The notes: generated by a model not told the origin, from the letters alone. Counted from the first letter of the stretch, positions 27,146-36,157 are shown. The stretch: DNA of 64,000 nt from Klebsiella electrica (GCF_006711645.1 NZ_CP041248.1:186001-250000), one strand, 5' to 3'. Program-made: numbers and translations.

Positions 27146-27178
27146 TGGTTGCTGATTCCTCAGCAACCTTCTTCTTTT
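27146..27178 (+). terminator. Likely Rho-independent terminator after ssb
   Basis: GGTTGCTG and CAGCAACC form an 8-bp stem, followed by a pyrimidine stretch ending in six Ts. Confidence 0.75.
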
Positions 27179-27214
27179 TTAATCTTATAATTTATTTAAT
27201 TTAATGAGGTATAT

Positions 27215-28771
27215 ATGTACTCAAATAAATCACGTAGTTCTGGTTCATTCTCAAACAACAATAAAGGGAACACCGATATTGTCGTTAAGATAGACAGCAT
27301 TGCTCGACATATGTTGTCGCTCGAAAAGATGTTTGCATCCGCAGGTTCCAGTTCACCTCACATCTCATTCGAACGTGAATGCGTTTTTGCAAAACATATT
27401 GTCAACAATAATAACTACTTGGCTGACATAGCAGTTAATAATCCAAAGTCCTTCGAAACAGCATTCCTTCAGCTTGCAAGTAGCGGCCTTACTCTTGACC
27501 CGGCGCAGAAGCAGGCTTACCTGGTTCCACGCGATGGTCGTGTCATTCTTGACGTGTCCTATATTGGGCTCAGCAGGATGGCCACCGATGAAGGTTTATG
27601 CGAAGACATTGTGGCTGAATTAGTTTTTGAAAAGGACTCATTTAAAACCAATGGTCGTCGTTCCAGCCCAGACCACGAATTTGACCCCTTTGCTTATAAA
27701 GGGGGACTCGTTCTCACAAACACCGATCAGGGTGCTTTAGGAGATCGAGGCATGTTCAGGGGGGCTTATGTCGACTATTTAATGAAGGATGGACGTCATC
27801 TGGTATTTTTCATTGACCTTCAGGATTTAGCTCAATCTCGGGCGAAATCCGAATCTTGGGCAAAAGTGGAGAAACGGCAGTATTCACCGTGGACTCAGTT
27901 CCCTTGGAAGATGGTGCTCAAGTCAGCTATTAAGCAGACCATACACTTAATTCCTGGTAACCGTACTCGCCTGAGTTCAATGATTGAATATCTGAACACT
28001 GCTGGTGGTGAAGGTTTCCGTACAGCAACAATACCCGTCGCAGCTGCTGAAGCTGAAATGGAGGTTAGACAAGAAGCCAGGACGGCTGGTAATACGGATA
28101 CTACAATCCGAACTGCAAAGTCTGATGATAAAGTTATTGAAGGTGAGTTTAATAAGCTCCCTGAAGAACCTGATTCAACCGAGCAGCAGGACATCAAGAG
28201 CAATACACCAACCGATGTTTACGATACGGCTGAGGGAAATACACCTCCAGCTGACGTAAATGGTTCGGCTGATGATATTCTCCCTCCACCCGGAGAAACC
28301 AATGGGCAGTCCAATGAAGAAATGTCTGAGCATCCCGGGGTCAGAAAATGGGCTGAACGCAGAATTAAAAAGTTAGTAAGCCGGGCAGAAAAGACGCTTG
28401 GATACGAAACTATTTTAAACGATGCAAAAAGCAGTTTCGATCTGAATGAAAGTGAGCTGGCATTCGCTCGCTTATCTTTAGAAAAATCCCGTCGGTCACT
28501 TCTCAAAAATCATTTAACTAACGCAGTAGGTAGCTTCGATTTTACTCAAGTACTTAACTTCATCGAAAAAATGGGTAAGGGTGAGTTTAAAACCGACGCG
28601 GCCAAATGGGTCGGTGAAGTCCAAGCCGAATCAATGGAAATACACAAGTTATATCTTGAGGCTGTTAATACATCTGATTTTGTGAGGCTCAATGCCGCTC
28701 TCAACAATGTGACATTTCCCCCTCTAAAAGAAATGGTAGAAGGTCTTATTGAAGATCTTCTGGCCGCTTAA
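27215..28771 (+). CDS. bet: RecT/Bet-family single-strand annealing protein with long C-terminal extension
   Basis: 518 residues. Residues about 15-260 match the RecT/Bet annealase core: FETAFLQLASSGLTLDPAQKQAYLVPRDGRVILDVSYIGLSRMA in essence, and KWPWK-like FPWKMVLKSAIKQT. Residues about 285-365 are an acidic Pro/Asp linker. Residues about 370-518 form a helical domain (EHPGVRKWAERRIKKLV, ALNNVTFPPLKEMVEGL) unlike normal Bet, which ends near 260-330. With the downstream exonuclease it should form a two-component recombination system that anneals homologous DNA. The same gene pair is known in IncA/C and SXT elements. Confidence 0.85.
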   Translation: MYSNKSRSSGSFSNNNKGNTDIVVKIDSIARHMLSLEKMFASAGSSSPHISFERECVFAKHIVNNNNYLADIAVNNPKSFETAFLQLASSGLTLDPAQKQAYLVPRDGRVILDVSYIGLSRMATDEGLCEDIVAELVFEKDSFKTNGRRSSPDHEFDPFAYKGGLVLTNTDQGALGDRGMFRGAYVDYLMKDGRHLVFFIDLQDLAQSRAKSESWAKVEKRQYSPWTQFPWKMVLKSAIKQTIHLIPGNRTRLSSMIEYLNTAGGEGFRTATIPVAAAEAEMEVRQEARTAGNTDTTIRTAKSDDKVIEGEFNKLPEEPDSTEQQDIKSNTPTDVYDTAEGNTPPADVNGSADDILPPPGETNGQSNEEMSEHPGVRKWAERRIKKLVSRAEKTLGYETILNDAKSSFDLNESELAFARLSLEKSRRSLLKNHLTNAVGSFDFTQVLNFIEKMGKGEFKTDAAKWVGEVQAESMEIHKLYLEAVNTSDFVRLNAALNNVTFPPLKEMVEGLIEDLLAA

Positions 28772-28828
28772 CTTATCCGGCAGGAAACTGCCGGTTTAAC
28801 TTTCTAAATTTATCTTAAGGTGATCATT

Positions 28829-29938
28829 ATGTCTGACATTTATGAAGTCGTTGATGTTGTGCAGGGCTCAAAGGAATGGCTCGAATGGCGTAAAACTGGT
28901 GTGACAGCAACATGCTCCCCTATTCTGTTAGAGGAGGCTGGTGCAACTAAAACGCCCTACGAACTCTATTTGCAATACGCTGGCCTGATTAAGGCAGAAG
29001 ACCTTTCTGTCATTAAACAGGTTGATGCTGGTAAAAAGCTTGAAGCACTTGCCAGAAGTTACTGCGAAAAAGAGATTGGACAAATCGCCCTGCCTTTCTG
29101 TGTAAGGAACAAAAAGTATCCTTACATGATTGCTTCGCTGGATGGGCAGTTCGACGATGGTTCAATCCTTGAGATAAAGAATCTTTGCGAGAGCAAACAT
29201 CTTTCTATTCTTCAGCTTGAAACCAAATCGCCAGAATTCCGTTATTACTACTGGCAAGTTCAGCACCAGCTGCTGACAACAGGCGCACCCCAGGCGTATC
29301 TTGTGTTTTGGTCGGCCACTGACCAGACCAAGGTCTTTAAAATTATGCCTTCGAAGAAAGCGTTTTATCGAGTCCAGGTTGCCTGCGAATACTTCTGGAA
29401 TAAGGTTCAGACAAAAACAGCTCTACCGTTTGATAAGGAAAAAGATATTTTGCTTATCTCTGACCCTGAAATCATGTCTCAGACACAAGGCTTTAAGCTT
29501 CCAGACGACCTCGAAGCTCGTGTGGTAGACATAGCCAGACAAGTTGGAACATTGCAGCAGATGGAGAAAGAGTTGGCTTTAAAGAAAAAGCAGTTCGAAG
29601 AATACCAGAACGCGGTCAATTTATTGATCCAGGGTCTAGGTGCTTCTATTGGCTTTTCCTATAACGAGCTGGTTAGAATCGATGGCTTTGGCTTTCGTTT
29701 TCTTCAGTCTCGCGTACCGGAAAAACCGAGCTACAAACGAATCTGCGATAAATTATCTATTGACCCCAAACATCATCCAGAATGTTACGGTCAGTCATCG
29801 GTACGAAATTCGTTAAGTACCTATGAATATAAATCAACTCTGACTGATACTGTCTACATTCCTTTGGATGACACTTCCGTACTGGTATCTCCTGGTGCAG
29901 AAGAGACAGACTCAGCCCAACAATACGTTGTTTTTTAA
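28829..29938 (+). CDS. exo: YqaJ-type recombination exonuclease
   Basis: 369 residues from the ATG at 28829. QGSKEWLEWRKTGVTATC is the typical N-terminus of YqaJ/lambda-exonuclease-like nucleases. The PD-(D/E)xK core is visible as MIASLDGQFDDGSILEIKN (Asp, then E-I-K) followed by YWQVQHQLLTTGA. A coiled region (LQQMEKELALKKKQFEEY) precedes a C-terminal part I cannot place. It would resect double-strand ends 5'-3' and load Bet. A strong terminator closes the ssb-bet-exo group. Confidence 0.85.
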   Translation: MSDIYEVVDVVQGSKEWLEWRKTGVTATCSPILLEEAGATKTPYELYLQYAGLIKAEDLSVIKQVDAGKKLEALARSYCEKEIGQIALPFCVRNKKYPYMIASLDGQFDDGSILEIKNLCESKHLSILQLETKSPEFRYYYWQVQHQLLTTGAPQAYLVFWSATDQTKVFKIMPSKKAFYRVQVACEYFWNKVQTKTALPFDKEKDILLISDPEIMSQTQGFKLPDDLEARVVDIARQVGTLQQMEKELALKKKQFEEYQNAVNLLIQGLGASIGFSYNELVRIDGFGFRFLQSRVPEKPSYKRICDKLSIDPKHHPECYGQSSVRNSLSTYEYKSTLTDTVYIPLDDTSVLVSPGAEETDSAQQYVVF

Positions 29939-29943
29939 TTATT

Positions 29944-29974
29944 GAGCCCAGTTTAAAACTGGGCTTTTTTTTTG
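29944..29974 (+). terminator. Rho-independent terminator after exo
   Basis: AGCCCAGTTT and AAACTGGGCT form a 10-bp stem followed by nine Ts. Leader B's promoter begins two bases later. Confidence 0.95.
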
Positions 29975-29975
29975 C

Positions 29976-30004
29976 TTGACCAATTACACATCCTTTATTA
30001 TCTT
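29976..30004 (+). promoter_or_regulatory. Sigma70 promoter of leader copy B
   Basis: TTGACC (29976-29981) and TATCTT (29999-30004) with 17-base spacing, the same arrangement as the promoter of copy A. Confidence 0.75.
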
Positions 30005-30260
30005 TAAATAGCGGCTTAGTCCGCTTAACTTCAGGCAACTGCCTTTAAACACCTTCTAAATTCGGCGCTCAAGCCACTCCTGAATACCTCCTGGTATTCA
30101 CAAGGATTTCTTTCGCCTAAACAAATTCGATAGCCTGCGGCTCTCATAAGCGGCAGGCTTTTTTGTCCGTCGAAAAAGGTGTTTTGTTGTCACGTAGACA
30201 ACAACAAGTGCCTCAGTCACTCCCAAACTGAAACTAGTACCTAACTTCAGCCTTCATGCA
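30005..30260 (+). ncRNA. Structured leader RNA, copy B (before the CobS/CobT genes)
   Basis: The hairpins are: AGCGG/CCGCT (30010-30025); AGGC/GCCT (30033-30044); GAATACC/GGTATTC (30082-30099); and a closing stem TTCGA (30126-30130)/TCGAA (30170-30174). The closing stem encloses AGCCTGC/GCAGGCT. Then TTGTC/GACAA. The unpaired blocks TTAACTTC, TTCGGC, CCTGAAT and CGAAAAAGGTGTTTT match copy A, while the stem sequences differ and still pair. No reading frame is supported in this stretch. Confidence 0.7.
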
Positions 30261-30309
30261 AGGCCTAATTCATCTAATTCACTAATCTTTTTAAATGAGG
30301 AGTCTGATC

Positions 30310-30687
30310 ATGTTTCTTGTAAATATGACTGCATATCTTGCATCCCCAGAACAACGGGAAATGGGCGTTATTGATGTCGATCAGCAAGTATCACACGCAT
30401 TACGTGAACTGTTGACCTTTAATACCTGTCCTTCAGAAGATGTTATGACCGATAAAGCTAAAGAATTTGCTGAAATCGCTACATCACTCTGTAATAAATA
30501 TAAGGCTGATGGTGTACTTGTTTATGCCAAAACCTATTTTATGCCTGTTCTGGTCTCTGCATTGAGAGCCAGAGGCATCGTTTCTTATGTAACGTATGCA
30601 CCAAAGGTTACCAGTGTTGATAACAGTGGCAGTGTTAGCCGCAATTATAAGCATGTCGATTTAGTACGTGCTGATATTGCTGCATAA
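30310..30687 (+). CDS. Unknown small protein downstream of leader B
   Basis: 125 residues, alpha/beta in pattern (FLVNMTAYL, DGVLVYAKTYFMPVLVSALRARGIVSYVTY), with no membrane segment. The ATG at 30310 follows GAGGAGTC. I do not recognise it. It is the first gene after structured leader B and precedes the CobS-like gene by 59 bases, so it probably shares that transcript. Confidence 0.65.
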   Translation: MFLVNMTAYLASPEQREMGVIDVDQQVSHALRELLTFNTCPSEDVMTDKAKEFAEIATSLCNKYKADGVLVYAKTYFMPVLVSALRARGIVSYVTYAPKVTSVDNSGSVSRNYKHVDLVRADIAA

Positions 30688-30746
30688 CATCATTCTTCTT
30701 AATTAATTTTTAATTTTTAAATCTATCTAATTTAATGAGGTATATC

Positions 30747-31826
30747 ATGACTACTAATTTCGCAAACCTGTCTGTTGAAATCATGGCGCGCTCTACACCT
30801 GTCCACCCTTCTGTATTTGGTATTGTTGTTCCAGATCATCAGATGGATAAAGTTAAACCGTTCCAGGGATTTGACTCAGCCAATCCATTTAGTGCATTCG
30901 TGCCTAAACAGAATGACGACTATGTTTTTGAAGCGTATTTGCGTTCATCTGTACTGATGTGGATTAACTATCCACAAAATCAGTCTCTGTGGATCTCTGG
31001 CCCAACAGGTTGTGGCAAAACCAGTGTTGTCGAACAAGTAGCAGCAAGACTTAACTGGCCTGTCATGAAAACTACAGCTTCACAAGACCTGGATATTAAC
31101 AATCTCATTGGCGGTCTCCGGCTTCAGTGTAATGAACTGACCGGTGATACCAAGACTGTTTTTGTTCATGGCCCACTGACGCTGGCGTACAAGTATGGAC
31201 TGATTTTCCTACTCGATGAGTACGATCAATTAGACCCATCCTGTGCCAATGCCTTTAACGCCATCCTCGAAGGAGGGAATTTAGTTATTCCTGAAACCAA
31301 CGAGGTAATTAAACAGCACCCGAACTTCAGATTTGTTGCAACGGCTAACTCAATTGGTCAGGGCGATTTTACTGGCGTTTATGGCGGTGTGAAAACATTA
31401 AATGTGGCCAACCTTGACCGCTATATGTTTATCACTGCTGACTATATGCCAAAAGAAACCGAGACTAAATTGATTACCAAATATATCCCCGACACCAAAG
31501 TCGCGGAGAAATTTGTTGACGTTGCGAATATGATTCGCGGTCTTTTTGTAGGCAAGAATATCACCGGTGAAATTGACACTAGTGTCAATACTAACAGTGC
31601 AAAACTCCCGGACGGTGTTCTTCCCGACACTCGTTTATCAGTAACGTGTTCAACTCGTTCGCTGGTGGCCTGGCTTGACCGCTACTCAATGATGAAAGCT
31701 GCAAAGATGCCACGTGCATTATTAACAGCTTTCGATTATCAGATTGGTAATCGTGCATCAGCAGATGATAAAAAATCTTTGCATCTCATCGTTGAAGCTG
31801 TATTCGGTTCTGAAGCACTTAAATAA
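30747..31826 (+). CDS. cobS: CobS/MoxR-like AAA+ ATPase
   Basis: 359 residues from the ATG after the GAGGTATATC leader. Walker A GPTGCGKTS lies near residue 85 and Walker B LIFLLDEYDQLD near 152. A sensor-like FRFVATANSIGQGD and an NLDRYMFI arginine segment follow. The pattern fits CobS/MoxR chaperone-type ATPases, which usually act with a VWA-domain partner. The partner here is the CobT-like gene two positions downstream. The name reflects fold similarity; cobalamin synthesis is not implied. Similar genes sit beside bet/exo in related conjugative elements. Confidence 0.85.
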   Translation: MTTNFANLSVEIMARSTPVHPSVFGIVVPDHQMDKVKPFQGFDSANPFSAFVPKQNDDYVFEAYLRSSVLMWINYPQNQSLWISGPTGCGKTSVVEQVAARLNWPVMKTTASQDLDINNLIGGLRLQCNELTGDTKTVFVHGPLTLAYKYGLIFLLDEYDQLDPSCANAFNAILEGGNLVIPETNEVIKQHPNFRFVATANSIGQGDFTGVYGGVKTLNVANLDRYMFITADYMPKETETKLITKYIPDTKVAEKFVDVANMIRGLFVGKNITGEIDTSVNTNSAKLPDGVLPDTRLSVTCSTRSLVAWLDRYSMMKAAKMPRALLTAFDYQIGNRASADDKKSLHLIVEAVFGSEALK

Positions 31827-31850
31827 AACCCCGCTTGGGGTTTTTTAATT
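31827..31850 (+). terminator. Short Rho-independent terminator or attenuator
   Basis: AACCCC, loop GCTT, GGGGTT and six Ts directly overlapping the end of cobS. The weak stem may allow read-through into the following genes. Confidence 0.75.
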
Positions 31851-31885
31851 CTTTTTAAATCAATTTTAAATTAATGAGGTATGTC

Positions 31886-33241
31886 ATGACTATCAAATCC
31901 AATGCCACTCAGGTTCTGGAACAACTTATTCTCGTTTCTCTTTCTGATATCACCAGTATTAGTGGTCGTCGTAAGCTGAAAAGAGAAGATCTTGGTAACA
32001 GTGCTGATTTGCCACCTGATGTACTTGTTTCATTAGGTAGCAAGAAAATCATTGACCCACAACTCATCAATCCATTTACCCGCAAGAAGAATTCAGCTCA
32101 CGCTTTATGTCTTGAAGCGGGTATTAAATTTATGGGAGGCTATGCAATTCCAGCCGACAAGGTTAATGATTTAATTGGTAAACTGAATGTACTTAAGGGC
32201 GAGTTTTACGATTACAAAAAGGAATTTATGAAAGCTGATTTTAATAGCTGGATTAATTCTTTTGAAGAAAAGTATCGCTCTATACTTTTGCGTGATGCTG
32301 CGATCGATTTGTCTTATATGGATAGCCAGATACAATTTGGCTTTACTGCGATTCATATCACACCTTATGGTAACAGTGTCATTCAGGATGGTTTAACTGG
32401 GCAAGTTAAAAGTTTAGCGGATGAAGTTTATGAGGATGTGGCTGATGTTGTTGAAGGTTTCCTTAAAAACAGGAACCCCGATGCGTTTTCTCAGCACACA
32501 CTAAATCCTTTACGCCGCTGCGGCGATAAACTCGCTTCCCTAGCTTTCATCGCACCAAGCGTCCAGTCTCTTAGCGACTATGTTAATCAGGTAATGAAAG
32601 ACATTCCGCTAACCGGCAAAGTGACGGGCAAACCTTATAACGACATTCTCTCTCTCCTCAATAACCTACGCGACCCAATTCATGCAAAACAGTTTGTAGA
32701 ACTGCTGTCATCAGCCAGTACTACAGATGGTAACGATGCGATTGACCCATCACTTTCAATGAACCTTATTGGAGATGATGATGCCATGACTTTAGCGGCC
32801 ATTTCGGCAACTCAGGTTCAGGTAGAAACGCTTCCTCCTCCGCATACAGATGCGTTTGCATCTGCTGTGGTAGTAGAAGATCCGATCGGATTGCAAAGCG
32901 TTGATTCACTCGCTGAAGCCCCATCTGTTCTGGTAGAAATCAATGGTTCAGCTGATACGTCTTTGGCAATCGAACCGGTTAATACGTCGGCTGATACTGA
33001 CGTTAACGACTTGTCCGATACCCAGGAGCATGGAATTGTTAATGACGCTGTAATACCGGCGTTTAGTGCGGTTATAGTCGATGATGATTCATTTTTGGGC
33101 GGTGATTCGATTGTACCCCGCTCTCTGCCAGACTCAGCTCTTATTTCGGGTTTGGATTCTGAAAAAGTCATTGATGGAAAAGAGCCTGAAATTGTAATTT
33201 CGTCTTCACTCGATGATGACGAAACAATAATGGTGTTTTAA
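31886..33241 (+). CDS. DUF3150-like protein between CobS- and CobT-like genes
   Basis: 451 residues. The first roughly 270 are helical and soluble (DITSISGRRKLKREDLGN, GSKKIIDPQLINPFTRKKNSA, HTLNPLRRCGDKLASLAF). They resemble the DUF3150 family that accompanies AAA/VWA pairs on plasmids. The last 170 residues are acidic and low in complexity, probably disordered. Its place between ATPase and VWA partner suggests a client or adaptor. Function unknown. Confidence 0.6.
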   Translation: MTIKSNATQVLEQLILVSLSDITSISGRRKLKREDLGNSADLPPDVLVSLGSKKIIDPQLINPFTRKKNSAHALCLEAGIKFMGGYAIPADKVNDLIGKLNVLKGEFYDYKKEFMKADFNSWINSFEEKYRSILLRDAAIDLSYMDSQIQFGFTAIHITPYGNSVIQDGLTGQVKSLADEVYEDVADVVEGFLKNRNPDAFSQHTLNPLRRCGDKLASLAFIAPSVQSLSDYVNQVMKDIPLTGKVTGKPYNDILSLLNNLRDPIHAKQFVELLSSASTTDGNDAIDPSLSMNLIGDDDAMTLAAISATQVQVETLPPPHTDAFASAVVVEDPIGLQSVDSLAEAPSVLVEINGSADTSLAIEPVNTSADTDVNDLSDTQEHGIVNDAVIPAFSAVIVDDDSFLGGDSIVPRSLPDSALISGLDSEKVIDGKEPEIVISSSLDDDETIMVF

Positions 33242-33244
33242 AAA

Positions 33245-33270
33245 TAAAAGGCCCACTCCGGGCCTTTTTT
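33245..33270 (+). terminator. Rho-independent terminator
   Basis: AAAGGCCC, loop ACTCC, GGGCCTTTTTT, starting three bases after the stop. Confidence 0.9.
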
Positions 33271-33305
33271 CTAATTAATCTATTTAAATTTATTGTGAGG
33301 TATAT

Positions 33306-35219
33306 ATGGGTATTTATAATTCCCTTCCTATTGTCGCACGTGCATTAAGCTCTCAGATTGGTCTTAATGTTTCTGTTGGCGGCAATGAAGCATATGCTAC
33401 GGAGACTGGTGCTGGTTTTCTTATTAACCTTCCATTCTTCAAGGACGCTGAAATGTTGGCAAATCCGTTATTAGGGTATGCCGTACATGAAGCAGCACAT
33501 ATCCGTTTCACTGATTTTGGTGATCTTAAGATATTCATTCAAGAGCATATGGAGTCGGATAAATACAACGTTGAGGTACTTAGACACCTGGTCAATCTTT
33601 GCGAAGATTTGCGCATTGAACGTGCGATGAGTTGTCGCTATCCAGGTACATTGAAGTATCTCAATTCACTGAATCATTTTTTGTTCAGTGAAGAAGCGGA
33701 ATCCTGTGATAAAGCTTCATCGGTATTTCTGGATACCCTGCTTACTTGTGGTTTGAACCGCTTCAACGGTTTAACTATCCCAACAAAGCAAGTGCGTGAA
33801 GACTTTGAACGCATCTTCGGGCTGGAGCTGTACGACAAAGCTATGACGGTTATGGCTGAAGCAGTACAAGCAACCTCGATTAAAAAGGTGTTTGAAGTTG
33901 CATGTCGGTTATATGACCTCGCAGTAGATGCATTTAACGAAACTAATGAGCAAGAAGAACCTCCGCAGGATGATAATCAGGGCGCTGATTATGGTGACAG
34001 CAAAGGCGATGACAGTTCGTCAGAGCCGGGCCAGTCATCCGACAGTTCTGACAAAAATGGGGATGTCCAGACTGTAAGTTCAGGCGGTAATGGCGGCTCG
34101 CCGTCATCGTCAGCCGGTCAGAATGGGCCTTCTTCAGATCCTGATGGTAATACCGGTGGCGCACCAGATAAAGAACATGGGCAAAACGATAGCGATGATG
34201 AAAACGATAACTCATCGTCAACGTCAGCTAATCGTAATACTCCTGCTTCCGACTCTGGTGACAACAAAGCCGGAGCTTCCCAACCGGGCTCAAATGCTTC
34301 GGGTGAAGCTTCTGTCGTTAACATGTCCCAGGGCGGTAAAGACCCTTTCGAAGGAACCACATCGAATGACCTTGGCCGTACTGGACAGAACACTTCAGAT
34401 AAGCTCAATCAGTTAATCAAAGACAAAGTACCCCCGCATCAACGTATCGTTTCACCTACTCCATATTCAGTAGCACCTGCGAAGCGGCACGATACCGGTA
34501 ATGCATCCGTAAGTTTAGGGGTGCAGATGGCTACCGGGTTACGCCAATCACTTCATGGGTTGTTACAGGGTGTAAGAGCGGTGAGAAGAACACATCGTGA
34601 AACTGGTCGTAAGCTTGATTCTCGACTGGTTACCAGTGCCATGCTGGGCAATACGCGTCTTTTTAAACATAAGTCCAAGGCAGTAGATGTCAGTTCTGCT
34701 TTTACTATCCTGCTGGACTCTAGCGGGTCAATGAGCCGGTCGGTTAAAGAGGCTGAAGCCGCTGTTGTATCAATGTTGTATGCGCTCGATGGTATTCAGG
34801 GGGTAACTACCTCGGCATACCATTTCCCACACGCCGCACATAATAGCGTAGGTCTGTTAAAAGGACGGGAGCAAACTTTACGGACAGCTATAGGAACTCA
34901 TCAGTTTGGTATTGGTACGCAAGGCTGTACTCCTCTTTGCGAATCGTTATGGCCTGCACTTGCAGACCTGACGTCAGCTAAAGCGGATCGCCATGTATTG
35001 GTTATAGCAACTGATGGCCAGCCTGATGATATGGCTTCTGCGCGAGCGATGATACAAAGCGCTAAAGATGATGACATCATCGTTATTGGCATCGGTTTCG
35101 GTGATGCCAGTGACCGCATGATGAAAAGTCTTTTTGGTGATACCGGTGTTTCTGTCGGTTCTGTTTCTGCCTTACGTAGCAAACTCTTTGAAGTAACCCG
35201 TAAAGCTCTCATGTCTTAA
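33306..35219 (+). CDS. cobT: CobT-like VWA-domain protein with HEAAH motif
   Basis: 637 residues. The N-terminal domain (1-210) holds VHEAAHIRFTD near residue 60, an HExxH-like zinc motif, and NLCEDLRIERAM further on. Residues about 215-370 form a very acidic Ser/Asn/Gly-rich linker. The C-terminal VWA domain starts near 460 with the MIDAS sequence LLDSSGSMS and includes IATDGQPDD. This arrangement matches CobT-type partners of CobS/MoxR ATPases. The pair probably remodels or inserts metal into some plasmid protein complex. The target is unknown. Confidence 0.8.
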   Translation: MGIYNSLPIVARALSSQIGLNVSVGGNEAYATETGAGFLINLPFFKDAEMLANPLLGYAVHEAAHIRFTDFGDLKIFIQEHMESDKYNVEVLRHLVNLCEDLRIERAMSCRYPGTLKYLNSLNHFLFSEEAESCDKASSVFLDTLLTCGLNRFNGLTIPTKQVREDFERIFGLELYDKAMTVMAEAVQATSIKKVFEVACRLYDLAVDAFNETNEQEEPPQDDNQGADYGDSKGDDSSSEPGQSSDSSDKNGDVQTVSSGGNGGSPSSSAGQNGPSSDPDGNTGGAPDKEHGQNDSDDENDNSSSTSANRNTPASDSGDNKAGASQPGSNASGEASVVNMSQGGKDPFEGTTSNDLGRTGQNTSDKLNQLIKDKVPPHQRIVSPTPYSVAPAKRHDTGNASVSLGVQMATGLRQSLHGLLQGVRAVRRTHRETGRKLDSRLVTSAMLGNTRLFKHKSKAVDVSSAFTILLDSSGSMSRSVKEAEAAVVSMLYALDGIQGVTTSAYHFPHAAHNSVGLLKGREQTLRTAIGTHQFGIGTQGCTPLCESLWPALADLTSAKADRHVLVIATDGQPDDMASARAMIQSAKDDDIIVIGIGFGDASDRMMKSLFGDTGVSVGSVSALRSKLFEVTRKALMS

Positions 35220-35282
35220 TCTGTATTTTAATTTCCGTTTTAGCTTTCTAAATTAATTTAATTTATTTTAAAGGTGATCATT

Positions 35283-35783
35283 ATGTCTGCAACCGCAAAA
35301 TCTAAAGTGGTTCACGAAAATCAACTCTCATTCATGAGTATTTTCGATGCCACTGAAAGTGAATATGATCTGATATCAGCCGATTCAGAACATAATTATG
35401 AACTTCGTTTTTCATCAAAGATGGCTTACGAAATAATTCGGGATAGTATATATATCATGACTGCATACCGTAGTACTGGTGAGCAGCGTGTGGATGAAAT
35501 CCTCTGGATTTGTTCGGAAGAAAATCAGGAAGACTTATGTTCATTTACGAGTTGCTGCAAAATAGCGGGTCTTGATCCATTCGAAACCCGGATGGAAATC
35601 CTGCACGAGTGGTCAAGTGAATTGGCAAAACAAGCAAGACTGATTGCGTGTCATCACTTTACTGCTCCCACTAATATGGAACATGTTGCATCCCAACGTA
35701 TTGGATACGAAAAATACAGAAAAGCGTTTTATCACACTTATCCTAAAGAGGCTGCGAAGCCGCTTAAGAATAAACCTCTGTAA
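35283..35783 (+). CDS. Unknown soluble protein
   Basis: 166 residues from the ATG at 35283, which follows AAGGTGATC, the same start context as exo. No signal peptide or membrane segment. I recognise no family. A terminator follows at once, so it is the last gene of the CobS/CobT group or a single transcript. Confidence 0.6.
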   Translation: MSATAKSKVVHENQLSFMSIFDATESEYDLISADSEHNYELRFSSKMAYEIIRDSIYIMTAYRSTGEQRVDEILWICSEENQEDLCSFTSCCKIAGLDPFETRMEILHEWSSELAKQARLIACHHFTAPTNMEHVASQRIGYEKYRKAFYHTYPKEAAKPLKNKPL

Positions 35784-35789
35784 TAATAC

Positions 35790-35818
35790 AAACGCTGACT
35801 TCGGTCAGCGTTTTTTTC
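35790..35818 (+). terminator. Rho-independent terminator
   Basis: AACGCTGAC, a TTCG tetraloop, GTCAGCGTT and seven Ts. Confidence 0.95.
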
Positions 35819-35838
35819 GTGCCACGCTGGAGACTAAC

Positions 35839-36147
35839 ATGAATATTTTAAAACATGACTTCGATAGTTCCTCTGAACTGCTACAAGCGGGTTTATTGCT
35901 TAATCAATTGGAGGATCTAATAGGGTTTATTTCCACGAATGAGTTCAGGAAAACCTCAATCAATCAGTTCATTGAGGTTGAGGCATCTGAACTTATGGTT
36001 TTTAACCTATGGCATCCGATGTGTCCCGATATCACTGAGGTTCATTTCTTCCGTGATATGGATTCAAATTGGTGGCCATACAAGATTTATGAACTCATGT
36101 CTGATATAACCACCCAAACCCAATTCATTCCTCGGGTAAATCAATAA
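35839..36147 (+). CDS. Unknown small acidic protein
   Basis: 102 residues from the ATG at 35839, preceded by CTGGAG. A longer frame that runs back through the terminator is not credible. No recognised motif. First of a string of six short plus-strand genes (35.8-37.9 kb) with similar leaders. Confidence 0.6.
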   Translation: MNILKHDFDSSSELLQAGLLLNQLEDLIGFISTNEFRKTSINQFIEVEASELMVFNLWHPMCPDITEVHFFRDMDSNWWPYKIYELMSDITTQTQFIPRVNQ

Positions 36148-36157
36148 AGGTGACATC

